Source of the DNA: Artemisia argyi
Lineage: Eukaryota > Streptophyta > Magnoliopsida > Asterales > Asteraceae
DNA: 64,000 bases
NCBI GenBank assembly: GCA_030686995.1
Contig: CM060680.1
Location: forward strand, 204,339,322 to 204,403,321
Direction: 5' to 3'
The position numbers and the translations under genes were made by a program. This document shows positions 12,088 to 23,727 of the stretch, piece after piece. The notes beneath the pieces were generated by a model. That model worked only from the letters and a program-made list of their open reading frames with translations, did not search any database and was not told the origin of the DNA. Numbering within the stretch: position 1 is the stretch's first letter; each line of letters opens with the position of its first letter.

Positions 12088-13785
12088 ATGGCGGCAAAGG
12101 AAAAATTCAAGATTAACAAATGGTATGATGTACCTCTCAAGAAGGGTAGGGGTATCAATAACAATCAACGATCGTATGCTAACGCAGGAGGAGTGAAGTT
12201 TTTCGTTTCAAATCTGCCGGAGAGATGTTCTTCGACAGATCTGGCTGGGGCTCTTAAGCGGTATGCCGAGGTGCAAGGTACGTATATTGCTCGAAAATAC
12301 GATCGTCTGGGTAAGAGGTTTGGTTTTGCTACTCTAAAGGCTGAAAGAAATCTAGCCGATTTAGAACACAGTCTTAAAGATGTATGGATAGGAAGTTATA
12401 AACTTTTTATAGTTCCGGCAAGATTTGTGGATGATCAGCCGGTTAAGAAGAAAATAGACAAAGTTTGGCAACCGGTACAGGAGGTTCAAGAGGAGGGTGG
12501 TAAGGAGGATGGTATGGAAGTTGATAAAGGCAAAGCAGTGGAGCAACAAGTTAATGGGGTAAGGGGCTCTCGTTCGTTTTTGGATACGGTATTGAATAAG
12601 GAGGGTGGGGTTGGGATTCCTGAGATTGTTGTTGATGGTTCCATTGGTGCCTTTGGAGAATTTTATGGTACTGGATTAGTGGCAAGGGTAAAAGGGTTCT
12701 CCGAATTAACAAACTTGAGGAAACATTTACATGACATGTCTCAGGGGAATGCACAGATAAGATACATTGGTGGTCTAAAAGTTATGTTGGTGTTTTCTGG
12801 AATCGTGGAGTTGGAGTTGTTTTTAAGGAACTCGGTTGGTTGGGGGGTGTTCTTGGATAGTTGCGAGAAGTGGACTGGACAAGTTTTGGAGTATGATAGG
12901 ATTGCATGGGTCAAGATTCATGGGGTTCCTCTTACGTTATCGAGTTCCCAAGTATTTGATGATATAGCTTCAAAATTTGGTAGGGTTGTCCATTCGGCGG
13001 TATTTGAAGAGGAGGGGAGGGATTTGTCCTGCACTGTGGTAGGGATTCTAGTAGATAAGGTGGAGCGGATCAAACAAATATGTGCGCTTAAATGGCATAA
13101 CTTTGGTTGTGATGTTTTAGTGGAGGAGGATGATGCGGGTTGGATACCAGATTGTATCGCGGATTTGGAGGAGGAGAATGCTACAGTGGTGGAGACGGAA
13201 ATGCCAGTTCTAGAAAAGGAGTACAACGATGGAGTGGAGGAGGGAGAGATCATCATGGAGGAGCAAGGAAATAAAGAAGAAGTTGTCAATCAACAGGTGA
13301 ACATGCAGGATGGTATTAACCATCGTGTCGTTGAAGGCAGTCGATCAGCGTTATCTAAGCATAAGAGGAGGAAAGGCGCTAGAAAGAAATTATCCCCAGG
13401 AAGATCTCCTCCTAATTCTGATCCGGAAAGGCCGAAGAAGCGTCAACGCGATGAGAATGATCCGTTCGATATTGATAGGTTTATTTTTCCGGATTGGCAA
13501 GTCCCTTCCAAAGGTAATGATATGAGCGAGCAAACCGGGGAATTCCTTTCTCCTGATCTCAATAGGGAGGTAGAATTCTCTGATGCTAGGAACGTTCCTG
13601 ATGGGCCTGTTGAGGTGGAACAAGATGTGAGCGAAGGTGGTAATGATGTTAATGGGGACCATGTCAATGAAGCTAAAGAAACCATTGCTTTGGCTAAGGT
13701 CTTGGGTGTTGAGAATATGGAAAATTTCGAAGATTCGCTGTTAGTTGAGGTTTCGAAAGAAGGGTTTCAAACAGCTGTTCAATGA
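12088..13785 (+). CDS. LINE ORF1: RRM + DUF4283 nucleic-acid-binding protein
   Basis: 565 residues. An RRM occupies about residues 33-112, with RNP2-like FFVSNL and RNP1-like [13 protein letters not shown]4283-type domain follows at about 195-345 ([21 protein letters not shown]). The acidic C-terminal region contains basic stretches [11 protein letters not shown] and PERPKKRQR that look like nuclear localisation signals. In L1 elements ORF1 binds the LINE RNA to form the retrotransposition particle. The usual C-terminal CCHC knuckle of many plant ORF1 proteins is not seen. The stop TGA overlaps the ORF2 start (ATGA at 13782-13785). The ATG at 12088 gives the longest frame and directly precedes the RRM region. 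Confidence 0.9.
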   Translation: MAAKEKFKINKWYDVPLKKGRGINNNQRSYANAGGVKFFVSNLPERCSSTDLAGALKRYAEVQGTYIARKYDRLGKRFGFATLKAERNLADLEHSLKDVWIGSYKLFIVPARFVDDQPVKKKIDKVWQPVQEVQEEGGKEDGMEVDKGKAVEQQVNGVRGSRSFLDTVLNKEGGVGIPEIVVDGSIGAFGEFYGTGLVARVKGFSELTNLRKHLHDMSQGNAQIRYIGGLKVMLVFSGIVELELFLRNSVGWGVFLDSCEKWTGQVLEYDRIAWVKIHGVPLTLSSSQVFDDIASKFGRVVHSAVFEEEGRDLSCTVVGILVDKVERIKQICALKWHNFGCDVLVEEDDAGWIPDCIADLEEENATVVETEMPVLEKEYNDGVEEGEIIMEEQGNKEEVVNQQVNMQDGINHRVVEGSRSALSKHKRRKGARKKLSPGRSPPNSDPERPKKRQRDENDPFDIDRFIFPDWQVPSKGNDMSEQTGEFLSPDLNREVEFSDARNVPDGPVEVEQDVSEGGNDVNGDHVNEAKETIALAKVLGVENMENFEDSLLVEVSKEGFQTAVQ

Positions 13786-16700
13786 ATGTTATCTCCGTAA
13801 ACATTAGAGGTCTGGGGAATGAGCGTAAAGGGGATTGGATTCGGAACATTCGGGTCCAAAATGGTGCAGCTTTTGTTTTGTTGCAAGAGACTCAATTTGC
13901 TTGTATGGACGGTTTGGATTTAAGCAGGTTTTGGGGTTACGGTAGTCATGGTTTGGAATGGGTTGAAGCTTCTGGTAGATCGGGAGGATTGGTGTCGTTA
14001 TGGGATTCTACGAAGTTTAATATGGTTTCGGTGTTTAAACATCGGTTCTTTCTTTCTATTAGGGGGGTTATCAAGGAAAGCGGGAAGGATTTGTGTATTA
14101 TAAATGTCTATGCTCCTCAGAAAAAGGCGGATAAAAAGTTGTTATGGGAAGAGATGAGTAGGTATCTTGGGAGCATTAATGGGATGGTTATAGTTGCTGG
14201 TGATTTCAACTGTGTTCGTCTCAAAGAGGAACGAAGGAATTCTAAGTTTAATCAGATCACTTCCAACGAATTCAACGAGTTTTTGGAAGAAGTCGATTTG
14301 CATGAGTACATGTTAAGAGGCCGCAAGTTCACTTATGTTGTTGGCAATAAATGTAGCCGAATCGACAGGATTTTTGTTTCGTGGAGTGTGATGTCCGAGT
14401 GGCCTAATGCGGAATATCGGGCCTTAGCTAGAGAGCGTTCGGATCATAGTCCGCTTCTCTTAAAGGTGGAAGATCGTAATTACGGGCCTAAACCGTTCAA
14501 GTTCTTTAATTCGTGGCTTCTTAGACCAGATTTTGATGACCTTGTGACTAATACTTGCGCGAGTTTTAATAGGAATGGGGAGCCGGATATTCGACTTAAC
14601 AATAAGCTCAAGTTCTTGAGAAAGGCGATTATGTCTTGGAAGGAAAAGGTAGTAAAGGTTGAAGAAGTTGAAAGCGAAAGTTTAGCTCAAGATTTGGCGG
14701 ACTTGGATGAAATTATAGAGGAACGGGATTTGACAGAAGAAGAACAATGGGTTCATGCGGAAGCCAAAGCTAGAATCAAAGAGTTGGAAGAGATGAAAAG
14801 TAGAGATCTTAGACAAAAATCTAGGGTGAGGTGGGCGAAAGAAGGGGATGAGAATACGCGGTTTTTTCATGGTGTAATTAATAAGCGGAAGATGTCTAAT
14901 TCGTTTCCGGGGTTGTTGATCAATGGGATTTGGGTGACAAAACCAAATCGTGTCAAAAAAGAGGTTTACGGTTTTTTTAAAAGTAAGTTCGAAGAGGAGA
15001 TGGTGTCTCGGCCTCATTTAGATTGTTATGGGTTACGAGTTCTCCCTGAAGAGAAGGCAGAGAGTTTGGTTGCTCCGTTTATGGAAGGTGAGATTAAGGA
15101 AGCGGTGTTTGATTGTGGCAGTGATAAAGCCCCGGGGCCGGACGGGTTCAATTTCCGATTTATAAAAAAATATTGGAGTTTGTTCTCTGCTGATTTTGTG
15201 CAGATTTTTCATTCATTTGCGAGTACGGGTTCAATCAATAGGGGTGCAGGTTCGTCCTTTATCACGCTTATTCCCAAAGTGTCGGATCCAGTGTCCCTTG
15301 GGGACTATAGGCCTATTAATCTAATTGGGGTGGTCAGCAAGGTCATCTCAAAGGTGTTGGCAAACAGGTTGAGGATGGTGATGGGTGAGATATCACATGA
15401 TACGCAATCGGCTTTTTTAACGGGAAGGAACATTCTGGATGGTCCTCTCATGATTAGCGAGATTTTAGCTTGGGCAAAAAAGAAAGGAAAAGAATTATTT
15501 TTGTTCAAGATCGACTTTGAAAAAGCATACGATAATGTTAACTGGGAGTTTTTGCTTTCGGTGCTTCGTCAAATGCGTTTTCCAGAGTTGTGGTGTAGAT
15601 GGATTCATGGTATCCTAGTTTCTGCTAGATCTTCAGTCCTGGTAAATGGCTCTCCGACTTTTGAATTCGGGTGTGGAAAGGGTTTACGTCAAGGAGATCC
15701 CATTTCTCCTTTTCTATTTATCATAGTTATGGAAGCTTTCTCCGGTATCCTCAGAAAAGCATGTGATGTGGGAGCGTTTCAAGGCGTAAAGGTTTTGGAA
15801 GGCGGATCGGGTATTTCGCATTTGCTATATGCGGATGATGCCATGGTAATGGGGGAATGGTCTCACTCTAATCTTAATGCGTTAAGGAGAATGCTTCGTA
15901 TCTTCCACATGTGTTCAGGGTTGCGCATTAACATTAATAAATCCACTCTTTTTGGTGTGGGTAAAAATGACGAGCAAGTGAAGTTTGAAGCCGAGTTGTT
16001 AGGGTGTAAGCCGGGCACTACTCCGTTCAAGTATTTGGGTATTCTTGTGGGCGTTAACATGGGGCGTATCAATAATTGGGAGCCGGTTATTAGTGTGTTT
16101 AAAAAGCGGCTATCCAAGTGGAAGGCTAGTAACATGTCGATGGGAGGTAGGGTGGTGTTAATAAAATCGGTTTTGGAAAGTCTTCCGTCTTACTACTTTT
16201 CGCTGTACAAAGCTCCTTTGGCAGTGATAAACAAGCTTGAAGGAGTTATTAAGAGATTCCTGTGGGGTGGAAGTGATGAGGTTCGAAAGACGCATTGGGT
16301 GGCTTGGGAAGATGTTACTAAGTCGAAGGATGAAGGTGGGATAGGATTGAGCAAGCTGGAGCTGATTAATAATGCTTTGATTTTAAAGTGGTTATGGAGG
16401 TATAAAGTGGAGAGAAACGCCTTATGGAGAAGATTGATTGATGCAATACATGTTACTAAAAGGAAATGGGATACTTATCCGGTGAATGCGAGTATTCGTG
16501 GTACGTGGTCTAAAATAGTTAATATCGGTTATCACGTTAAAGTCCAGGGGAAACATTTTACGAGCATGGTTCGGGGTGCTGTTGGTAGGGGTTCGGAAAT
16601 TAAATTTTGGACTGATCCGTGGGTGGAAGATACTCCTTTAAAGTTATTGTTTCCGAATTTATTTCGCTTGGAAAAGAATAAATGGTGCAATGTCAATGAC

Positions 16701-17432
16701 CGTTTGGTTGAGAGTTACGATGGTGGTCCGATACAGTGGAGTTGGAACAGATATCCGGCTTCGGATGTTGAAGTTCAAGAGCTTTTGGGCTGTCATAGAT
16801 TACTTGCTGATGTTCGGCTCAATAGAAAAACGGATGAATGGGTTTGGAACGATGAGGCGAACAAAGAATTTTCGGTGAAGGTCACTCGAAGATGGTTGCT
16901 TCAAGAGACACAGAGAGCGAGTGTTAATATCTATAAGTGGTGTAAATGGCTTCCCAACAAATGTAATCTTTTCATGTGGAGGGCGAATTTGGATAGAATT
17001 CCGACTATGGTAGCGTTAGCAAGGAGGAATATGTTTTTTGGAGATAATGTTTGCTCGTTGTGTGGTGATGTGGAAGAAAGTACGGACCATATATTCACAG
17101 CTTGTATCATCACGAATGGGGTTTGGGATGCTATATGCCGTTGGTGTAACATTCCGAATGGGTTCTTATTCTCTTTCCGTGACATTATTGATATGGCGTC
17201 TAGGACGGGTGGTTCCAAAGATCGTAAACAGATGGTGTATGGGGTGATAGTGTTGACGTGTTGGTGTGTTTGGAAAGCGAGGAACCGGAAAAGATTCGAG
17301 AACATTGAAGTCAACGTCACAAAGATCGTCTCGGATGTCAAAGCCTTGGGTTATCTTTGGTTCAAGAATAGGTATAAGGGGGGAAAGGTAGATTGGAAAG
17401 GATGGAACTCTTTTTGTATTGATATGATGTAA
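13782..17432 (+). CDS. LINE ORF2: endonuclease / reverse transcriptase
   Basis: 1216 residues. N-terminal endonuclease/exonuclease/phosphatase domain (about 1-225): [14 protein letters not shown] with the metal-binding Glu, AGDFNCV, SRIDRIF and the catalytic SDHSPL. Reverse transcriptase (about 475-745): [63 protein letters not shown] and the active-site YADD ([12 protein letters not shown]). C-terminal zf-RVT-like region (about 1000-1120) with [10 protein letters not shown] and [18 protein letters not shown]. Role: nicks target DNA and primes reverse transcription of the LINE RNA. No stop or frameshift is seen and all named catalytic residues are present. Its ATG overlaps the ORF1 stop as ATGA, suggesting coupled termination-reinitiation. 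Confidence 0.95.
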   Translation: MNVISVNIRGLGNERKGDWIRNIRVQNGAAFVLLQETQFACMDGLDLSRFWGYGSHGLEWVEASGRSGGLVSLWDSTKFNMVSVFKHRFFLSIRGVIKESGKDLCIINVYAPQKKADKKLLWEEMSRYLGSINGMVIVAGDFNCVRLKEERRNSKFNQITSNEFNEFLEEVDLHEYMLRGRKFTYVVGNKCSRIDRIFVSWSVMSEWPNAEYRALARERSDHSPLLLKVEDRNYGPKPFKFFNSWLLRPDFDDLVTNTCASFNRNGEPDIRLNNKLKFLRKAIMSWKEKVVKVEEVESESLAQDLADLDEIIEERDLTEEEQWVHAEAKARIKELEEMKSRDLRQKSRVRWAKEGDENTRFFHGVINKRKMSNSFPGLLINGIWVTKPNRVKKEVYGFFKSKFEEEMVSRPHLDCYGLRVLPEEKAESLVAPFMEGEIKEAVFDCGSDKAPGPDGFNFRFIKKYWSLFSADFVQIFHSFASTGSINRGAGSSFITLIPKVSDPVSLGDYRPINLIGVVSKVISKVLANRLRMVMGEISHDTQSAFLTGRNILDGPLMISEILAWAKKKGKELFLFKIDFEKAYDNVNWEFLLSVLRQMRFPELWCRWIHGILVSARSSVLVNGSPTFEFGCGKGLRQGDPISPFLFIIVMEAFSGILRKACDVGAFQGVKVLEGGSGISHLLYADDAMVMGEWSHSNLNALRRMLRIFHMCSGLRININKSTLFGVGKNDEQVKFEAELLGCKPGTTPFKYLGILVGVNMGRINNWEPVISVFKKRLSKWKASNMSMGGRVVLIKSVLESLPSYYFSLYKAPLAVINKLEGVIKRFLWGGSDEVRKTHWVAWEDVTKSKDEGGIGLSKLELINNALILKWLWRYKVERNALWRRLIDAIHVTKRKWDTYPVNASIRGTWSKIVNIGYHVKVQGKHFTSMVRGAVGRGSEIKFWTDPWVEDTPLKLLFPNLFRLEKNKWCNVNDRLVESYDGGPIQWSWNRYPASDVEVQELLGCHRLLADVRLNRKTDEWVWNDEANKEFSVKVTRRWLLQETQRASVNIYKWCKWLPNKCNLFMWRANLDRIPTMVALARRNMFFGDNVCSLCGDVEESTDHIFTACIITNGVWDAICRWCNIPNGFLFSFRDIIDMASRTGGSKDRKQMVYGVIVLTCWCVWKARNRKRFENIEVNVTKIVSDVKALGYLWFKNRYKGGKVDWKGWNSFCIDMM

Positions 17433-17510
17433 TTTGCGAGTGGGTTTCTCCGCCTTGGAGATTCCTTCTGCTGTTTGTGTTTTATGAAATTAGCCTTTCA
17501 AAAAAAAAAA

Positions 17511-17526
17511 TATAATGATAACATAT
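17511..17526. repeat. LINE target-site duplication, right copy
   Basis: Identical to 12025-12040. Confidence 0.95.
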
Positions 17527-18534
17527 ACGTGTTATTGTGTAATTAATTTAGTGCATAGTTGGCAGAAGTCATGTTTGGCAACATTTTTTCCAACATAAAT
17601 ACGATGTTAGATTAATGTGAGTAAGCAATTAATGTCCTCTTATTCCATTATACATATGTTGATCGATCGAAGATTGAATTATAACTGATGGGTTGTGAAG
17701 GTCATCCAAGATAATGTGAGAATTGAAATTATCGTATCCTTAATAATTTGTGAAGATAATAATGCCCTCGCCTAGTCTTGGCAAAAGTGTGCATCATGCG
17801 GTTTTTGTAACGATCGAACACTCACACGAATAACATGTCATCATCAGTCAAAATGTTACCTTTTTAAGAGGTTGACGTGACCATTTAGTGTTGTTTTAAA
17901 TTTCATTTTTGTTTTATATTCTTAGAAATATATGTTAAGTTTTAAAGTTTCTATTGGTTTCATCACATAGTGACAATGAAATTTTGTGACCGAATATATA
18001 AACATCATATTGTATTCGATTGCACCATTGATAACATCATGTTTATACATGTTTTATTATGAGAAATACCCTCATTTTAGCTTAATAAATAACAAAGTTG
18101 CGGTTTTAGTTACAATTATTACGTCTATTTGTTATTCTATTTTTAAGGTACGTTCAAGAACTTTTAGAGTAAATGCGGAGCTAAGAGATGATCATCGAAG
18201 ACGTCTATTTGTTATTCTATTTTTAAGGTACGTTCAAGAACTTTTAGAGCAAATGCGGAGCTAAGAGATGATCATCGAAGAGTTACGAGAAGATTAGAAG
18301 AATAAATTGAAGATTGGATGAAAAATTAACAACAAATTATAGCGCAAAAATCTTGACAAAAATCTAGAAGAAATCATTTAATCTTACATTTAACGTTCAT
18401 AAAAAAGTCATTACAAAACAACGATAAGAAACTCTTGTAAGAGATTTTCATGTAATAATTTCATCGAGAGAACTTAAACAATAATAAAAGAAAGCTGTAA
18501 ATGAGTTTTTCGTTAACTTGGACATTATTATAAA
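17527..18534. repeat. Dispersed repeat-unit segment, also at 59560-60265
   Basis: This segment (GTTATTG..., GTCATGTTTGGCAACATTTTTTCC..., GTTGATCGATCGA...) aligns along most of its length with 59560-60265 and in part with 38170-38280. It contains an 80 bp tandem duplication (18121-18200 and 18201-18280), single at 60192. It belongs to the same repeat units that carry the hairpin RNA genes. No coding potential is seen. Confidence 0.8.
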
Positions 18535-18815
18535 GGGCAAATACCATATTAAAGCACTATATTTGTCAAAAAAATATCTTTTGAGTATTGAATTTTTTAT
18601 TTCCTCATTGGAGTACTAAACTTTTATTTTTGGCCTCTTTTACGCAGTTTGGGCCATTTTTATGACATTTTCAAAATTTTGAGAGACAAAAACGTCCAAA
18701 AGTACGTAAAAGAGGTAAAAAAATGAAAGTTTAGTACCCCAATGAGAAAAAAAAAAGTTCGATACTCAAAAGTGATATTTTTTACAAGTATAGTGCTTTA
18801 ATATGGTATTACCCC
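18535..18815. mobile_element. Mutator-type MITE, 281 bp, 9 bp target duplication
   Basis: Terminal inverted repeats of about 45 bp start GGGCAAATACCATATTAAAG on the left and GGGGTAATACCATATTAAAG on the right (reverse complement). TATTATAAA flanks both sides exactly (18526-18534, 18816-18824). A 9 bp duplication is typical of Mutator-like elements. The empty-site equivalent occurs at about 25280 (TTGGACATCATCATACATGTG). No coding capacity. Confidence 0.85.
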
Positions 18816-18996
18816 TATTATAAATGTGTATGTATCATATGTACATCTACTAATATTTTGTGAGGATGTTCAACTTTTGTAAGACAATTTCGCAACGAGC
18901 TTAGTGTGTCGGGACTGATTAAAGATGTATACAAGATATTGTCTCTCTCAAAGTAAGGCAATCAAAAAAATTGAAAAGACAATGAAAGTAGACGTT

Positions 18997-19180
18997 GTCT
19001 CACATTGATGTGTGTACAAAAGTTTGAAGTGTTTTTATAGCTAAAACAAGGGAAATGCTATTGCCCGTTTATCTGCATGCCACTTGTAATTGGATATTAT
19101 AATGAAAAAGACATACATATATACGACTAGTAATACAAAGGCTGCTTTGAGTACCAGCCGGGTATGCAACCGAGTTTTTT
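18997..19180 (+). ncRNA. Degenerate P-type hairpin RNA copy (P1)
   Basis: USE with one change (GTCTCACATTG, 18997-19007), TATA box TTTATAG at 19034-19040 (26 bp spacing), predicted start near 19065 and a T6 at 19175-19180. Pairing is weak: TGCATGCC (19074-19081) with GGTATGCA (19161-19168), and GGCTG/CAGCC (19140-19144, 19155-19159). The unit looks decayed or rearranged compared with copies at 24 kb and 37 kb. The span given is USE to terminator. Confidence 0.3.
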
Positions 19181-19300
19181 ACAATAGCTTCTTTGACTAC
19201 CAGTTGCAAGTTCAACAAGTCTTTTTCTCAGAACGAATGTACTGAACGATTTCTAAAACCATATCATCTTTAATTATCATTTGCATTTCATATCATACAA

Positions 19301-19340
19301 GCATGGTTCCCGCGCGATGCAGCTGCGGGCACCTTGTAAT
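19301..19340 (-). other. GC-rich hairpin resembling a Helitron end
   Basis: On the minus strand CCCGC(AGCTGCATCGC)GCGGG forms a hairpin like those at Helitron 3' ends, but no CTRRT follows at the expected distance. Its GC content contrasts with the AT-rich surroundings. Confidence 0.3.
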
Positions 19341-19369
19341 TTAATTTTTTCGGCTAATAATTTATTTTA

Positions 19370-19454
19370 AGGCAAATAGCACAAAAAGGTACCCAACTTA
19401 GGGTATATTTCTAATCAAGGTACTCTATTTTTTTTCTAGCATAAAAAGGAGTCC

Positions 19455-19504
<50 letters not shown>

Positions 19505-19605
19505 AGGATTTGGGTTTTTTTACTAACCTCCGTTAACCTACTTCATTAGAAAATTACATGTTTGGTCCTTGAGTATATATATATTCATATCATGCACAGT
19601 CCATC

Positions 19606-19674
<69 letters not shown>

Positions 19675-20181
19675 GCAAAAAAAACTTGAGAATTAAAAAA
19701 AAAAATAGAGAATAAAAAAATATATATTAGAAAATAGAAAAAAATCAATTAATAAAAAAGAAAAAATTTAAAAATTATTTTTTTTAAATTCGTAAATAAA
19801 AATTTCCAAAAAAATTAGAAAATAAAAAAAAATCTAAGAAAATTTTTGATTTTAAAAAAAAAAATAATTATCGATTTTTTTAAATATTCGAAAAATTCAA
19901 ATTAAAAAAAATTAAAATTATTTTTTTTAATTCGAAAATAAAAATTTCCAAAAAAATTAGAAAATAAGAAAAAAAATTCAAAAAAATATTTTCGAAGAAA
20001 TTTTTTTGATTTTTTTTTGATTTTTTAATTTTTTTGGAAATTTTTATTTTCGAATTAAAAAAAATTATTTTTTTTTTAAATTTGATTTTTTTTTAATTTA
20101 ATTTTTTATTTTTATTTTCTAATATTTTTATTTTTTTATTTTCTAATTTATTTTTAAAAATAATTCTCAAGTTTTTCTTGC

Positions 20182-20240
<59 letters not shown>

Positions 20241-20435
20241 ATGAACTGTGCATAAAATGATTATATATACTCAAGGACCAAACATGTAATTTTCTAACGA
20301 ATTGGGTTAACGGAGGTTAGAAAAAACCCAAATCCGTCAAAAAAAAAGTTTGACGCCTTTTTATGCAAGAAAAAAAGTAGAGTACCTTGATTGGAAATAG
20401 ACCATAAGTTGGGTACCTTTTTGTGTCATTTGCCC
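19370..20435. mobile_element. Mutator-type foldback element, 1.07 kb
   Basis: Long terminal inverted repeats of roughly 200 bp start AGGCAAATAGCACAAAAAGG (left) and GGGCAAATGACACAAAAAGG (right, reverse complement). The 9 bp TTTATTTTA flanks both ends exactly (19361-19369, 20436-20444). The core is a poly-T run, a (TA)n run at about 19608-19671 and a very AT-rich self-complementary region. No transposase. The termini share GGGCAAAT with the MITE at 18535, so the two are probably related families. Confidence 0.85.
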
Positions 20436-20639
20436 TTTATTTTATTTGTATATTTTTTGGCAATAGCTTTGCTGATTAGTTTTTTATGACAAAAGTTTGA
20501 TGAAATTTTGCTTAGTTTGTATTATCTTATTTATTTATTTTTTTTTAATAGTTTGTTTGGTTTGTACAATATGTGAACATATTTTAGTATATCATGTTCT
20601 TTTTGATAATAAATTTATGGTTATCAAAAATTTCGTTTA

Positions 20640-20720
20640 GCTCGTGTCCGTTCGGGCTCGAGCCCATTTGACCCGTTCCCGTTCGGGCTCGAGCCTATTT
20701 GGCCCATTGCCCGTTCCGGC
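20640..20720. repeat. Short GC-rich tandem repeat
   Basis: CGTTCGGGCTCGAGCC occurs twice about 40 bp apart (GTTCGGGCTCGAGCCCATTTGACCC type) in otherwise AT-rich DNA. Confidence 0.7.
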
Positions 20721-21103
20721 TTGAATATTTGGATAATATGTTTTATTATTTGTATTAGTGACATTTAATGCAGAAATTGATTTAAGTTGGTTGTACAATA
20801 TTCTTGATAATTTGTATTTCGCATGTAAGGGATGTTTTAATAAGTACATTAATTGTATTTATTGACAAGTTAATTAATTGTATTTAATGTACATAATGAT
20901 TTATTTATTGTATTTAATATTAGTATTAATTGTATGTTAGAATTAAATATGAGAGAAATTTCTATAAGTAGCATTTGTTGTTGTACTTATAGCTTTAGAA
21001 GTTGTATTGCTTAATTTTAAGTATTTCTATTAATAGTAGGCATTCATGCTTTATGGAGTAATATAATATGAATTAGTTACATATATCGTTTTAACTTAAC
21101 AAT

Positions 21104-21433
21104 TGTGGACGTATGGTCCGGACTGGACCCTACATGGGCCAGGCCCGGCAGACAGCGGTCCACTCTATGCCTAAACCCTAATTCCATGTCCTATAAATAT
21201 AGGGTTGGGGTTCCATTCAACATAGAATACAACAGGTTATCCTAAACCTAATTCTCATATATGCTCCGCGCATCTATACTAACTTGACCGTCGGAGGTGG
21301 ATCCCGGGGCTACGGCCTCGGGTCCACTCCTAACGGGTTCTCTTTGTTGACAGGTCTACTTAGGGCTTGAGAAGACGACTAACGGCCCAAGGAGAGTCGT
21401 CGAATCCAGTCCGCGCCAGATTATGCATCAACA
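21104..21433 (+). repeat. 5' LTR of the 2.25 kb element
   Basis: Starts TGTGGACG and ends CATCAACA. It includes TATAAATATAGGG as a TATA box and a telomere-like CCTAAACCCTAA that is simply part of the LTR. Confidence 0.9.
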
Positions 21434-22477
21434 AGTGGCGCCATCCGTGGGACACGATTACGACAAGTTTCGTGTTCTCATATTACCGAAAAGCAGAAAT
21501 CAGTTTCTAAAGTCGGTAACTCTAAAACCCTTGCGTTTTTGTTTTGGCATTCTGCCATGCGTAATATTTGTTTTGGCATTCTGCCATGCCTATTCTAGTT
21601 CATACATGATTTACACGCACCCATGTCATGCGTAATCTCCCATGCCATGCCATGCGTAATATTTGTTTTGGCATTCTGCCATGCCTATTCTAATTCGTGG
21701 GACCACACGTCCAAGTACGAGTATAATATTTTCTAAATATTAAAAAAAACTAAAATAAAAGATATCAATAATATTTTGTGCATATCTTTTAAATCGATAA
21801 GATTTGGTATTTTTTAAATATTAAAAAAGATTTTACATAAATCTTTTAAACTTGGTAAACACGATTTTACCTAAAGTCGCATTATGTCCGCACGATCGGA
21901 CCTACTTTATCTTTTAGCCGCGAACAACACAGTCACGATAAATCTACCCGCGTTAGGCCATGCGTTCGGACATCTTCGCAGATTGGCGCCATGAGCGCAC
22001 TGTCACGTACAGGCACCACGATGCTAGTCAATCGCCATGAGCGCACTGGACGAAAGCCGTGGTCCTCTGCGATCATCCACAAAACGTTAGAGTCTATGCG
22101 GTCACGATAAATCTATCTGCGTCTGTGCGTGCAACAGAAACTCTTAGTCGCGGTCATGGTACGTCCATCCGCGCCATTGTTTTTATTATAATAAAAAAGA
22201 AAAAGATCACCTTAATCGCCATGCACACACTGTTTTTATTATTAGCTACGTGCTACTTCTCTTTTATAGTTTGTAAAACCTCACGATAGGTGTGATTCGC
22301 ACTACTACTTCTTTTATGTATTAATTATATATGCTATGTGCTATATATTCACGCTAATCTTTTACCTCATTAAGTTTTATATGTTGCGATTCGCGGCATA
22401 TACTTTTAATATTTGCATTAAGTGTTTTTCAGGATTTGTATAACTAAGTTTAATGCTCCTACACGAGTAGCACCATC

Positions 22478-22491
22478 AAACTTGGGGGGCT
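22478..22491 (+). repeat. Internal copy of the polypurine motif
   Basis: AAACTTGGGGGGCT also stands directly before LTR2. Its internal repeat could be a remnant of a rearranged LTR junction or a second plus-strand priming site. Confidence 0.5.
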
Positions 22492-23027
22492 ACCAGGTTA
22501 TATAATACCACTGTTTCCGTACAAGTCACGCAGGCATATTTGGAAGCAGATCGTACGTAAGAGGTATTGCAAGCCCGGTACAAAGACGGATTTAAATATT
22601 CGCACCATCTTGCCGCAGGGGAGACGTCCTTTGTCGGTTGTAAAGACGAATGTAATGTTCGCGCACAACGCGCACAACGCACATCCTTGTCGCGCACAGC
22701 GCGCATCTTTGTCGCGCACAGCGCGCACTTCTGCCACAGAAGCACGTCTTCTGTCGCACCATGTTGCATCGCTACTGGTACAAAAGGTACACCCTTACCC
22801 AGGATACAGCATGCGGAATCCACCTTCACCATTGTGAGACAATCACAATCGCAATCCCAGTGTGCACTGTCGCATGTGGGCTGCGCAGTATGGTTCGTCC
22901 CATGTGCACACAAGTTGCGCATACATGGGCCATGTTGTCATGGTTGATTGGGCCTACGCGGCCATGAACAGAACTTAAGTTTAGCATAACATAGCCACGC
23001 ACTATGTCATACTAAACTTGGGGGGCT

Positions 23028-23357
23028 TGTGGACGTATGGTCCGGACTGGACCCTACATGGGCCAGGCCCGGCAGACAGCGGCCCACTCTATGCCTAAAC
23101 CCTAATTCCATGTCCTATAAATATAGGGCTGGGGTTCCATTTAACATAGAATACAACAGGTTATCCTAAACCTAATTCTCATATATGCTCCGCGCATCTA
23201 TACTAACTTGACCGTCGGAGGTGGATCCCGGGGCTACGGCCTCGGGTCCACTCCTAACGGGTTCTCTTTGTTGACAGGTCTACTTAAGGCTTGAGAAGAC
23301 GACTAACGGCCCAAGAAGAGTCGTCGAATCCAGTCCGCGCCAGATTATACATCAACA
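23028..23357 (+). repeat. 3' LTR of the 2.25 kb element
   Basis: Same length and ends as 21104-21433, with about six single-base differences. Confidence 0.9.
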
Positions 23358-23439
23358 ACGATATTATCTTTTTCAATGTAAGTATAAGCGCCAAATTATT
23401 CATTTCTCCACACAGTAAACGCAATGGAACCATTATAGT

Positions 23440-23505
23440 TGTGTTGTATACGACTATGGGCACATTACTTACTTTGGGGTTCGTAGTAGTATGCAACATG
23501 TTTTT
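23440..23505 (+). ncRNA. Promoterless P-type hairpin (copy P2')
   Basis: The 5' arm 23440-23460 pairs with 23480-23500 with 20 of 21 positions paired, counting G-U, and T5 follows at 23501-23505. The loop contains ATTACTTACTTTGG. Upstream, the normal USE and TATA are missing: repeat-unit DNA is joined directly at ...CACAG|TAAACGCAATGGAAC, and the LTR element lies just upstream. It has the same hairpin architecture as copy P2 but is probably not transcribed from its own promoter. Confidence 0.5.
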
Positions 23506-23720
23506 AGAAACCGTGCTAGATTTGTCTACGTATGCAAATCTAAATATTAAACTATTTAAATAGAAACATGTTAATTAGTTTTGTTCTATTTTAACTCCGA
23601 AGCTCCAACGGATAATTAACGTGAATAGCTAAAAACTTATCTATGATGATAGATATCAAATGTAGCCTAGTTTTATTTCGCAGCAAGCTAAAATAGTAAA
23701 ATACAAAGATTGGATGTGTT

Positions 23721-23727
23721 TTTATAG
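23721..23727 (+). promoter_or_regulatory. Orphan TATA of a rearranged P unit
   Basis: GTGTTTTTATAGGCAAAACCATGGG matches the TATA region of P9, but there is no USE upstream and unrelated repeat DNA follows. A decayed copy. Confidence 0.4.

Larger units (their letters stand above)
12041..17510 (+). mobile_element. Full-length L1-type LINE with perfect target duplication
   Basis: The element carries two overlapping intact ORFs and ends in A10-11 (17500-17510). The 16 bp TATAATGATAACATAT occurs immediately before (12025-12040) and after (17511-17526) with no mismatch. Related repeat units at about 38165 and 59545 show the uninterrupted site (ACTTATATAGATAACATATACRTG), confirming both borders. 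Only 47 bp precede the ORF1 start, so the 5' UTR may be slightly truncated. Intact ORFs plus perfect duplications indicate a young insertion, possibly still able to encode its proteins. Confidence 0.95.
21104..23357 (+). mobile_element. Non-autonomous LTR retrotransposon (TRIM/LARD-like), 2.25 kb
   Basis: Two 330 bp LTRs (TG...CA) differ at about six sites by eye (roughly 2 percent), so the insertion is fairly young. Target duplications are ACAAT (21099-21103) and ACGAT (23358-23362), one mismatch. A candidate primer binding site TGGCGCCATCCGTGGGAC begins 21436, just after LTR1. A polypurine-like AACTTGGGGGGCT precedes LTR2. The internal region has no gag or pol frame. The LTR contains TATAAATA (about 21193) as a likely TATA box. 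It interrupts a repeat unit whose intact counterpart is at about 25690. Confidence 0.9.

Noticed and set aside
14682..17341. Frames of 60-136 codons overlapping the LINE ORF2
   Set aside because: Shadow frames of the intact ORF2.
21168..21180. Telomere-like CCTAAACCCTAA, as in a telomerase RNA template
   Set aside because: It sits inside both LTRs of the 2.25 kb element and is explained as LTR sequence.
22476..22967. Overlapping frames of 68-148 codons on both strands
   Set aside because: They lie in the interior of the non-autonomous LTR element, are rich in GCGCAC repeats and show no domain.
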